From: Anaerolinea sp.
GTDB lineage: Bacteria; Chloroflexota; Anaerolineae; JAAEKA01
Assembly (NCBI GenBank): GCA_014879765.1
Contig: JACSRL010000098.1
Coordinates: 1-7,955 of the forward strand
Reading direction: 5' to 3'
Length of the DNA: 7,955 nt
The translations under genes were made by a program, and so were the position numbers. Position 1 is the stretch's first letter, and the number at the start of each line of letters is the position of its first letter. This document shows positions 1 through 6,055 of this stretch, piece by piece. The notes beneath the pieces were generated by a model, which was given only the letters and a program-made list of their open reading frames with translations, had not been told where the DNA came from and ran no database searches.

Positions 1-69
1 ATCCACGGATCTCGATACGGCGGCCTACTCGATCCACGGATCTCGATACGGCGGCCTACTCGATCCACG
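1..69. repeat. 31-bp tandem repeat, 2.2 copies, cut by the window edge
   Basis: Bases 1-31 and 32-62 are identical, and 63-69 repeat the first seven bases (ATCCACG) before the match stops. The unit holds GGATC near one end and runs into GATCC of the next copy, so each junction can fold into an imperfect stem around CGGCGGCC. Because the first copy begins at base 1, the array may continue outside the window. It lies 70 bases upstream of the protease start codon. No gene is evident in it. It is most likely a dispersed palindromic or minisatellite-like repeat; its function is unknown. Confidence 0.9.
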
Positions 70-128
70 TGCTCGCACCCGCCGGCTAAGCAGTACCATG
101 TGTCGTATCACGCGGTGAACGCGGCTGT

Positions 129-136
129 GAGGTGAT
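129..136 (+). promoter_or_regulatory. Strong ribosome binding site of the S8 protease gene
   Basis: GAGGTGAT is an eight-base match to the complement of the usual 16S rRNA 3' end (AAGGAGGTGATC). Its GAGG core ends seven bases before the ATG at 140. This fixes the start of the protease and is the clearest ribosome binding site in the window; the other starts have only weak ones. Confidence 0.75.
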
Positions 137-139
137 GAT

Positions 140-2401
140 ATGTCTTTCATTGGCTGCCGCAATGGCAGCTTTTTCTTGACCTGCTCCCGCGCGGCGCGGT
201 CGCGCGGCCGCAAGCTGGCTGTGCTGGCTATCCTCGCGCTTTTGATCGTGGCGACTGGGCTGCCGCCGATGGAGGCCAGCGCGCAGGAAGGCCCGCTGCT
301 TCCGGCGCCGCCGGCGATGCAGCCGGGTGAATTCCTCCCTGGTCGCATCCTGGTGGGCTGGAACGAGGGGACAAACCGGGCCGCCCAGGCCGAGCTGCTG
401 GCCGGCCAGGGCTGGAAGCTGCTGCGCCGCATCGACGAGTTGAACGTGGCCGTGGTGGCGGTGCCCCAGGGCGAGGAGCTGGCCGCGGCCGCCGCCCTAC
501 AGGCTGATCCGGCCGTGGCCTATGCCGAGCCAGACTATCTGGCCGCGGCCGCCGGCCTCTTTGCCGCGCCAGCGCAGCAATCGGCCCCGCCGCTCAGCGC
601 ACAGGGCGTGCAGCCCAACGACACCTTCTGGAGCGCCCAATGGTCGCTGCGTCGCATGCAGGCGCCGCTGGCCTGGACGCTCAACCAGGGCGCGACGGCG
701 GTGACGGTGGCGGTGATCGATTCGGGCATCGATTTGAGCCATCCTGAGTTCGCCGGCCGCATACAGCCCGGCTTCGACTACGTGGAGTGGGACACCGTGC
801 CACAGGACCAGTTCGGCCACGGCGCCCACGTGTCAGGCGTCATCGCGGCGGCCGGCAACAACGGGCGCGGCGTGGCCGGCGCGGCCTGGAACGTGCAGCT
901 TGTGCCGCTGCGCGTGCTGGATCGCAACGGCCTGGGCACGGCCAGCAACATCGCCCAGGCCATCGTGGCCGCCGCCAACCGCCGCGTCCAGGTGATCAAC
1001 CTCAGCCTGGCCTTGAGCGGGCCCTCCACCGCGGTGCAGAATGCCATCATCGCCGCGGTCAACAACGACTGTCTGGTGGTGGCTGCCACCGGCAACGACT
1101 CGCAGGCCGGCTTTCCCCCGGCGGCCGTGAGCTATCCCGCGGCCTATCCGCAGGTGGTGGCGGTGGCCGCCGTCACTCGCTGGGAGGAACGCGCCTCCTA
1201 CTCCAACGGCGGGCCCCAGGTGATGCTGGCCGCGCCCGGCGGCGAGGCCAGCGATCCCATCTACAGCACCAGCCTCAACGGCGGCTATGCCATGCTGTAC
1301 GGCACCTCCATCGCAGCCGCGCACCTTTCCGGCGCGGCCAGCCTGTTGCGCAGCTATGCGCCCCAGTGGAGCGCGGCGGCCGTGCGCGATGCGCTGCGCA
1401 ACACCGCCGACAAGGTCGGCTCAACCCCCTACGTGGCCGGCCGCAACGATGCGCTGGGCTATGGCCGCGTCAACGCGGCCGCCGCGCTGCGCTGGTCGAT
1501 CCCGCCCATCCTCAGCATGGCGCCGGAAAGCCCCTACCTGCTGGCCAGCGCCGGCCAGCCGCTGCCCACCGCCACGGTCACGCTGAGCAACCCAAGCCAG
1601 CAGCCGCTGAGCTGGCAGGTGGTCGACGTCTCGCCCGGCTGGCTGCGCGTCGATCTGCCCTGGTCTGGCTCGATGGTTTACGGAGACGCTCCCCGGCTGC
1701 AGCTCAGGCTGGCCAGCCTGCCGCCGTCGCCCGGCCTGAACTGGGGGACCATCGGGCTGCGCACCACTGACCCCTTCGGCCAGCCGCGCGATTATCTGAT
1801 CACCGTGCGCGTCGTGGTGGCCAGCCAGTTGTACCAGACCTTCCTGCCTGCGGTGCAGATGGGCGCGCTGGCGGGCGCCTGGGTCGATGTGGCCAACAGC
1901 GGGGTCGGGCTGCTGTTGGGCGACGACGGCGCCCAGACCGTGCCGCTGGCCTTCAGCTTCCCCTTCTACGGGCGCAGCTACAGCCAGGTCGCTGTCCACG
2001 CCAACGGCTTTCTCAGCTTTGGCGGATCCTACCCCGGCAGCGCGTATGCCGCCAACCATTGCCTGCCCAGCGTTGCAGCCCCCAACGGTGCGATCTTCGC
2101 GCTGTGGGATGACCTGGATCCCAGCCAGGGGGGCCGGGTGAGCTATCGCAGCACCGCGGGCTATCTGGCCGTGGAGTGGCGCGACGTGCCGCACAAAAGC
2201 GGCGGCGCCAGCACCTTCCAGGTTCTCCTGCTGCCCGATGGCCAGGTGCGCATCAACTACGGCGCCACCGTTCAGACCGGCAGCGCCACCGTGGGCGCGG
2301 AAAGCTGGGATGCCAGCTTCGCCTGGCCAGTGGCTTGCAACAACACCGGCGCCCCGCCCAGCTCCGGCCAGTCACTGCTCTGGAACACGGCGCTGCCCTG
2401 A
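140..2401 (+). CDS. Secreted subtilisin-like (S8 family) serine protease with C-terminal beta-sandwich domains
   Basis: A 753-residue exported protease. Residues 1-48 look like a signal peptide: a basic stretch (RAARSRGRK), a hydrophobic core at about 26-41, and a probable cleavage after ASA48. Residues 56-135 resemble the fervidolysin-type prodomain (PGRILVGW near its start, AYAEPDY at its end). The S8 catalytic domain spans about 160-452 with Asp194 (VIDSGID), His227 (FGHGAHVSG), oxyanion Asn319 (ATGNDS) and Ser390 (YGTSIAAAH), so the triad is complete. Two motifs differ from the textbook forms: HGAH for HGTH, and SIAAAH for SMAxPH, which puts Ala394 where subtilisin has Pro225. Residues 453-560 form a beta-rich, BACON-like region, then YQTFLPAV (565-572). 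A last beta domain (575-753) carries SFPFYG, NGFLSFG and WDDLDP motifs and two cysteines (641, 733) that could form a disulfide. The start is set by the strong ribosome binding site. Substrate unknown. The family call is very secure; names of the C-terminal domains are less so. Confidence 0.95.
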   Translation: MSFIGCRNGSFFLTCSRAARSRGRKLAVLAILALLIVATGLPPMEASAQEGPLLPAPPAMQPGEFLPGRILVGWNEGTNRAAQAELLAGQGWKLLRRIDELNVAVVAVPQGEELAAAAALQADPAVAYAEPDYLAAAAGLFAAPAQQSAPPLSAQGVQPNDTFWSAQWSLRRMQAPLAWTLNQGATAVTVAVIDSGIDLSHPEFAGRIQPGFDYVEWDTVPQDQFGHGAHVSGVIAAAGNNGRGVAGAAWNVQLVPLRVLDRNGLGTASNIAQAIVAAANRRVQVINLSLALSGPSTAVQNAIIAAVNNDCLVVAATGNDSQAGFPPAAVSYPAAYPQVVAVAAVTRWEERASYSNGGPQVMLAAPGGEASDPIYSTSLNGGYAMLYGTSIAAAHLSGAASLLRSYAPQWSAAAVRDALRNTADKVGSTPYVAGRNDALGYGRVNAAAALRWSIPPILSMAPESPYLLASAGQPLPTATVTLSNPSQQPLSWQVVDVSPGWLRVDLPWSGSMVYGDAPRLQLRLASLPPSPGLNWGTIGLRTTDPFGQPRDYLITVRVVVASQLYQTFLPAVQMGALAGAWVDVANSGVGLLLGDDGAQTVPLAFSFPFYGRSYSQVAVHANGFLSFGGSYPGSAYAANHCLPSVAAPNGAIFALWDDLDPSQGGRVSYRSTAGYLAVEWRDVPHKSGGASTFQVLLLPDGQVRINYGATVQTGSATVGAESWDASFAWPVACNNTGAPPSSGQSLLWNTALP

Positions 2402-2402
2402 A

Positions 2403-2510
2403 AATGGTCAATGATCAATTGCCAATTGCCAATGGTCAATGAAAGCAGCGCAGTCCCGGCGTTGGGTCCGTCGTTGACTATTGGCGATTGACCATTGACC
2501 ATTGGCAATT
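2403..2510. repeat. Heptad-repeat inverted structure between protease and phosphoesterase genes
   Basis: Bases 2403-2444 read as six consecutive 7-mers of the form AATNRYC (the last degenerate), and 2476-2510 read as five 7-mers of the opposite orientation (GRCNATT). The two halves therefore face each other. The best paired part is perfect over 18 bp: 2424-2441 (AATTGCCAATGGTCAATG) with 2493-2510, around a 51-base loop. It begins directly after the protease stop codon and ends 13 bases before the phosphoesterase ATG. It could fold in RNA and separate the two genes, but there is no clean T-tract, so I do not call it a terminator. It resembles the short tandemly repeated repetitive sequences (STRR) known from cyanobacteria. 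Confidence 0.85.
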
Positions 2511-2523
2511 CTCTGATTTTCCC

Positions 2524-3423
2524 ATGCGCATCCTCATCACCGCCGATCTGCACTATCGCCCCTCGCAGCGCGAGGCTTTCATCGCCTTTGCCGGCTGGGT
2601 GGCGGCGCAGCGGCCCGACTGCCTGGTGGTGGCCGGCGACGTGGGCCATCCGCTGCGCCTTTTCCGGCGCGCCTTGCAGCTCTTCGCGGGGCTGGACTGT
2701 CCCAAGCTGCTGCTGGCGGGCAACCACGATCTGTACCGGGGGGAAAGCGACAGCCGGACGCTGTGGGAGCGCGCCCTGCCTGAGGCCACGCGCGCCGAGG
2801 GCTTCGTCTGGCTGGAGGATGAGGTGGTGGTGTTGCCGGCGGGAGGGGCTGGGAAATCCGATTTCTTCGGAGAAATCGGATTTCTTGGCGATGATTCGCA
2901 GAAGTTCGGCTTCTCCGCAGAAGCCGAACTTCCTGAGCGTCACATCGCCATCGTCGGCACCATGGGCTGGTACGACTACTCCTCCCGCTCGCCGCATCGG
3001 GAGCTGGACGACGCCGCGCTGCGCGCCATGAAGCATCTGGTCAACCATGACGCGGACTACATCGACTGGCCCTGGAGCGATGTCGCCATGGCGCGCTATC
3101 TGGCCCGCCGCTTTGCCGGCCGGCTGCGCCGCGCGGCCGCTGATCCGGCGGTCGACCAGGTGCTGGTGATGACGCACGTGCCCATCTTCGAAGAGGCCGT
3201 GCCCAACTACCCCGAGAACGATTTTTGGAGCTTGATGCGGGCCTACGCGGGCAATTTCACCCTGGGCGAGCTGGTGCGGCGTATGCCCAAAGTCACTCAC
3301 GTGGTCAGCGGCCACATCCACCACGCGGGCCACTGGACGGTGTCCGGCAACTTCGGTCCCATCGATGTCCGACTGGTGGGTCGCCCGAAAGCCGCGCCGC
3401 GCGCGGTGGTGTTGGATCTATAG
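2524..3423 (+). CDS. Calcineurin-like metallophosphoesterase
   Basis: A 299-residue cytoplasmic protein with the full set of two-metal phosphoesterase motifs: ADLH (Asp8, His10), GDVG (Asp39), GNHD (67-69), THVP (His218) and GHIH (His264, His266). These are the ligands of a dinuclear metal site that hydrolyses phosphomono- or diesters. The substrate cannot be told from sequence. I start at ATG 2524 because DLH then follows an ordinary beta strand (MRILITADLH). A TTG at 2488 would add 12 residues coded by the upstream repeat. No good ribosome binding site precedes either start. Residues 111-136 are encoded by two perfect DNA hairpins and look like a lineage-specific insertion between the GNHD and later motifs. 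The gene follows the protease by 122 bases and converges on tsaD, with only 2 bases between stop codons. Icc/CpdA-like or YfcE-like activities are possible but not supported. Confidence 0.92.
   Translation: MRILITADLHYRPSQREAFIAFAGWVAAQRPDCLVVAGDVGHPLRLFRRALQLFAGLDCPKLLLAGNHDLYRGESDSRTLWERALPEATRAEGFVWLEDEVVVLPAGGAGKSDFFGEIGFLGDDSQKFGFSAEAELPERHIAIVGTMGWYDYSSRSPHRELDDAALRAMKHLVNHDADYIDWPWSDVAMARYLARRFAGRLRRAAADPAVDQVLVMTHVPIFEEAVPNYPENDFWSLMRAYAGNFTLGELVRRMPKVTHVVSGHIHHAGHWTVSGNFGPIDVRLVGRPKAAPRAVVLDL
2854..2883. repeat. Perfect palindromic element inside the phosphoesterase gene (first of two)
   Basis: Arms AAATCCGATTTCT (2854-2866) and its exact complement (2871-2883) enclose a four-base loop, TCGG. 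The element is read in frame and supplies residues near KSDFFGEIGF. Each arm overlaps a 15-mer of the form AGAA-N7-TTCT (AGAAATCGGATTTCT at 2871-2885), a pattern that recurs in the next hairpin and in the 6071-6167 element. Confidence 0.9.
2901..2932. repeat. Perfect palindromic element inside the phosphoesterase gene (second of two)
   Basis: Arms GAAGTTCGGCTTCT (2901-2914) and AGAAGCCGAACTTC (2919-2932) are exact complements around the loop CCGC. It lies 17 bases after the first hairpin and is also read in frame, giving roughly QKFGFSAEAELP. Two different perfect hairpins side by side in a coding sequence are very unlikely by chance, so I read them as inserted palindromic repeats of one family. 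Confidence 0.9.
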
Positions 3424-3425
3424 AG

Positions 3426-4616
3426 TTACCAGGAGGCTAAGGGCAGCCGCGCCTTGACATCCAGATCCCAGCCGGCGCGCAGGCCGGCCTCGAAACGATA
3501 GTGCGCGGCCGCGCCGATCATGGCCGCGTTATCGGTGCATAGCCAGATGGGCGGGATGGAGTAGGGCAGGGTCATGCGCGCGGCCAGTTGACGGCGCAGC
3601 TCGCCGTTGGCCGCCACCCCGCCGCAGACGCACACGTGCCGCGCGCCGCAGTCGGCCGCGGCCAACAGCGTCTTGCTGACCAACGCATCGGCCACCGCGG
3701 CCTGGAAGCTGGCCGCGATATCCCGAATCGTCTGCTCCTTGCCGGCGGCCATGCGCTCGCCAGGCTCGGCCGTTCCCCCGTTCTCCCGCTCTCCCTCTCC
3801 CCCCGTCACCCTCTGCGCATACCCCTCTGGCCAGGCCGGGTCGCCCAGCGCGGTCTGCTGCTCGCGCACCAGACGCAAGACGGCCGTTTTCAACCCGCTA
3901 AAGCTGAAATTGTAGCGCTGCGCCGCGTCGGCGTGGGTCATCAACGCGCGCGGCAGGGGAAAGCGGCCGGCGTCGCCGCCCTGGGCCGCCCGCTGCACCA
4001 TGGGCCCGCCGGGGTAGGGCAGGCCCAGCAGCCGCGCGGCCTTGTCGAAGGCCTCGCCGGCCGCGTCGTCCAGCGTGCCGCCCAGTCGCCGATAGCGGCC
4101 ATGATCCTCCATCAGCACCAGCTCGGTGTGGCCGCCGGAGACGATGAGCACGAGAATGGGGAAGGAGGAAGGATGAAGGATGAACGATGAGTCCCGGAGT
4201 CCGGATTCGGGATTCATCCTTCCGGCTTCATCCTTCATCCTTTTGGGCTCCAGCCAGTTGGAGTAGACGTGCCCCTCCAGGTGGTTGACGGCCACCAGCG
4301 GCAGGCCGGCCATGAAGGCCAGGCCCTTGGCCGCGTTGACCCCCACCAGCAGCGAGCCGGCCAGGCCGGGGCCCTCGGTGACGGCGATGGCGTCCAGATC
4401 GGCCCAGGCCAGGCCCGCCTGGGCCAACGCCTCTTCGATCACCGGGTTGATGGCCAGCACGTGCTGGCGGGAGGCGACCTCAGGGAAGACGCCGCCGTAG
4501 CGCCGGTGCAGGTCGATCTGCGTGGCCACCACGTTGGATAAGATGTAGCGCCCCTCGGCGATCACCGCGGCCGCGGTCTCGTCGCAGGAGGTCTCGATAG
4601 CCAGGATTTGGGTCAT
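3426..4616 (-). CDS. tsaD: tRNA N6-adenosine threonylcarbamoyltransferase TsaD, with repeat-derived insertions
   Basis: TsaD transfers the threonylcarbamoyl group from threonylcarbamoyl-AMP to A37 of ANN-decoding tRNAs (t6A), working with TsaB and TsaE in the cytoplasm. Family motifs are all visible: ETSCDETA (9-16), VASRQH (47-52), EGPGLAGSLLVG (81-92), metal ligands His112 and His116 (NHLEGH), VSGGHTEL (159-166), DDAAGEAFDKAARLLGLPYPGGP, FSFSGLKTA (237-245), CGGVAANGELR and Asp362 (CTDNAAMIGAA). At 396 residues it is about 50 longer than the usual 335-345. The excess sits at two places: residues 125-152, coded by 12 DNA heptads between NWLEP and PILVLIVSGGHT, and about 269-293, coded partly by a purine-rich repeat. 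Both keep the frame. Start is ATG 4614-4616, 12 bases after the stop of the upstream gene, with a weak ribosome binding site; the two are probably cotranscribed. Identification is secure. Confidence 0.97.
   Translation of the reverse strand: MTQILAIETSCDETAAAVIAEGRYILSNVVATQIDLHRRYGGVFPEVASRQHVLAINPVIEEALAQAGLAWADLDAIAVTEGPGLAGSLLVGVNAAKGLAFMAGLPLVAVNHLEGHVYSNWLEPKRMKDEAGRMNPESGLRDSSFILHPSSFPILVLIVSGGHTELVLMEDHGRYRRLGGTLDDAAGEAFDKAARLLGLPYPGGPMVQRAAQGGDAGRFPLPRALMTHADAAQRYNFSFSGLKTAVLRLVREQQTALGDPAWPEGYAQRVTGGEGERENGGTAEPGERMAAGKEQTIRDIAASFQAAVADALVSKTLLAAADCGARHVCVCGGVAANGELRRQLAARMTLPYSIPPIWLCTDNAAMIGAAAHYRFEAGLRAGWDLDVKARLPLASW
3772..3813. repeat. Purine/pyrimidine-rich low-complexity repeat inside tsaD
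   Basis: On the + strand these 42 bases are almost pure pyrimidine (CTCCC/CCCCC blocks with a loose seven-base spacing). On the coding strand they begin with GGGTGACGGGG and give residues about 269-282 (TGGEGERENGG). The GGGTGAC start matches the octad unit GTCACCCT found at 6822-6861. The segment falls in a region where TsaD proteins vary in length, between FSFSGLKTA and DIAASFQ. Confidence 0.6.
4161..4244. repeat. Twelve-heptad array inserted in frame in tsaD
   Basis: The segment divides without remainder into twelve 7-mers (84 bases, 28 codons). On the + strand the first four are of the type GAAGGAT or GAACGAT and the last four of the type TCCTTCA. The middle four are GGATTCG-like. The two halves form an inverted repeat, perfect over 16 bp (4169-4184 with 4227-4242). 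It codes for residues 125-152, exactly the stretch that interrupts the TsaD alignment between NWLEP and PILVLIVSGGHT. The GAACGAT unit also occurs in the gene-free region at 6021-6048 and 6194-6200. Confidence 0.85.
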
Positions 4617-4628
4617 AACAGGCTCAAG

Positions 4629-5978
4629 CTAGATGTCGAAGTCAGCATCGGTGGGTGGTTCAGTCTCGGCGCTGCTGACGGAGTAGACGCGCAGCTCCTC
4701 GGCCAGGCGGTTGTCCATGCGCATCTGTTGCATGCGGCGCTCCACCTGGCGCAGATTCTGGGCCACGCGATTGCCGCGGTCGGGCAGGCGATAGTTGCGC
4801 TCCTGGGCCTCCAGCAGCCAGTGGCGGGCCTCCCGCAGGTCGCTGGTGTGCAGCAAGAGCTCGCCCAGCTTGGCGGCCGAGATGGCGTCCTGTGGCGCAT
4901 AGCGCAGCGTCTGGCGCAGATGCTCGATCTCGCGCTCGTCGTTCTCCCGCCGCACCAGGGCCAGCCCTACGTCGAAGATCGAATCGGGGTTGTAGCGCTC
5001 GGCGCGATGACGAATCAAGGCGTGGGCGCGCGGCACGATCATGTCCAGCCGCGAGGCAATGCGCATGTAGAGCGAAATCTCCTGGTCGCTGGCCGCGATC
5101 TGCACGCTGATCTCCTCGCCGCCGGCGATGATGGCGCGCAGATCGGTGAGCTGTTCGCCCACCTTGATGTGCTCCAGATACTGCGGCTGGTCGGCCACGT
5201 TGCGAATGCGCAGGTGCTGGCCTTCCAGGGTGATGATGACCTTGTCGGCGATCTGATAGTCAGTCTTGCCGGCCAGCGTCACCTCCTGCGGCAGCGGATA
5301 GTAGATGTCCAGCACCTCCAGGAAATCAGCCGAGTACTCTTTGAGCATGCCGGCATGTTCGTGAATGGTCTCGTCTTCCACCACCTCCACCACCACGCGG
5401 GTGCCGACCAGCTTCTCCAGCAGGGGATCGAAGCTGGTGCCGACATAGCCGATCACATCTTTGCCGATGCCGCGCAGGTAGGACTGGCTGGTGTCGGTGA
5501 CCAGGGCTGCGCCCTTGCGCCGCACCCGGCCCAGCGTCATGGTCAAGGCTTCTGAGAAGGCGTCGGCGGCTGTGCTCAGAAAGTTGCGCAGCGAGCGCCT
5601 GGCGCGTCGGAAGATGCCAGGGTGCATCGATCGCTCCACGCTGCGCGCCCGCCGCTCTTGCAGCTCCGGCGTCAGGTCACGGGCATAGCGGTAGATGGCC
5701 TGGATATCGCCGTACTCGTCTTTGTAGTAGACATAGCTGGTCTCCATGTGCCCCTCATCGCTCACGTCGCTGCGATAGACCAGCTCGAAGCCCGTGGGCT
5801 GCAAGGACATGTCGCCCCAGATGACGTGATTGTTCTTGCGCTCCACGGTGACGTGATAGCCGCTGAAGTCGGTCAGGCAGCGATCCTTGTGCCGCGCGCG
5901 CAGGTAGGCGCCGGTCAAAGTGGCCAGCACGATGACACCAAGCGTGATGATGAAAGACCAGTCGACGAGTCCAGCCAT
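4629..5978 (-). CDS. Membrane-anchored protein of unknown function, upstream of tsaD
   Basis: I do not recognise this 449-residue protein. Residues 8-26 form a single hydrophobic segment with few charges before it and a basic stretch after it (RARHKDR). This suggests an N-terminal anchor with the rest in the cytoplasm. Residues 35-100 are beta-rich with aromatic residues. Residues 107-135 are strongly basic and helical (RRARSVERS, RRARRSLRN). Residues 185-260 contain GTRVVVEVVEDE and AGMLKEYSADFLEVLDI, a strand pattern that recalls small Sm-like beta barrels, though this is only a guess. Residues 334-415 are helical and TPR-like (GLALVRREND, AAKLGELLLHTSDLREARHW). The C-terminus is acidic (DADFDI). 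Start is ATG 5978, with only a weak AAAGG upstream. It ends 12 bases before tsaD and probably shares its transcript. Confidence 0.85.
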   Translation of the reverse strand: MAGLVDWSFIITLGVIVLATLTGAYLRARHKDRCLTDFSGYHVTVERKNNHVIWGDMSLQPTGFELVYRSDVSDEGHMETSYVYYKDEYGDIQAIYRYARDLTPELQERRARSVERSMHPGIFRRARRSLRNFLSTAADAFSEALTMTLGRVRRKGAALVTDTSQSYLRGIGKDVIGYVGTSFDPLLEKLVGTRVVVEVVEDETIHEHAGMLKEYSADFLEVLDIYYPLPQEVTLAGKTDYQIADKVIITLEGQHLRIRNVADQPQYLEHIKVGEQLTDLRAIIAGGEEISVQIAASDQEISLYMRIASRLDMIVPRAHALIRHRAERYNPDSIFDVGLALVRRENDEREIEHLRQTLRYAPQDAISAAKLGELLLHTSDLREARHWLLEAQERNYRLPDRGNRVAQNLRQVERRMQQMRMDNRLAEELRVYSVSSAETEPPTDADFDI

Positions 5979-5998
5979 TGGCGAAACCTTTGGTATAA

Positions 5999-6055
5999 GA
6001 GCAGAGAGCAGGGAGAATGGGAACGATGAATGATGAATATTGAACGATGAATGCG
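5999..6055. repeat. Heptad array upstream of the membrane-protein gene
   Basis: Bases 6021-6055 read as five 7-mers of the form GAAYRWT (GAACGAT occurs twice, GAATGAT once). Before them, 5999-6019 hold three purine-rich 7-mers of the type GAGCAGR, then one extra G. The GAACGAT unit is the same as in the tsaD insertion. The array sits 21 bases upstream of the minus-strand start codon, so it falls in the leader of that gene. Confidence 0.75.

Noticed and set aside
25..432. Minus-strand open frame covering the 31-bp repeat and protease start
   Set aside because: It overlaps the signal-peptide and prodomain coding of the protease, has low-complexity composition and no plausible start signal.
787..1770. 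Long + strand open frame inside the protease gene
   Set aside because: Its translation is Arg/Gln/Gly-rich shadow sequence with no motif, while the overlapping frame has all S8 catalytic motifs. High GC content makes such frames common.
1421..2194. Minus-strand open frame opposite the protease C-terminus
   Set aside because: It lies antisense to a confidently identified gene, has no motif, and shows the composition typical of reversed GC-rich codons.
2488..2523. TTG at 2488 as an upstream start of the phosphoesterase, adding 12 residues
   Set aside because: The added residues are coded by the heptad repeat, no ribosome binding site precedes it, and ATG 2524 gives the normal family N-terminus.
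3426..4616. Frameshifted or broken tsaD because of its excess length
   Set aside because: All motifs are in one uninterrupted frame and the extra residues are in-frame insertions away from the metal ligands.
4608..5555. Long + strand open frame opposite the membrane-protein gene
   Set aside because: It is antisense to a longer frame with a clear membrane anchor and normal composition, and its translation (many His, Gln, Leu) has no recognisable domain.
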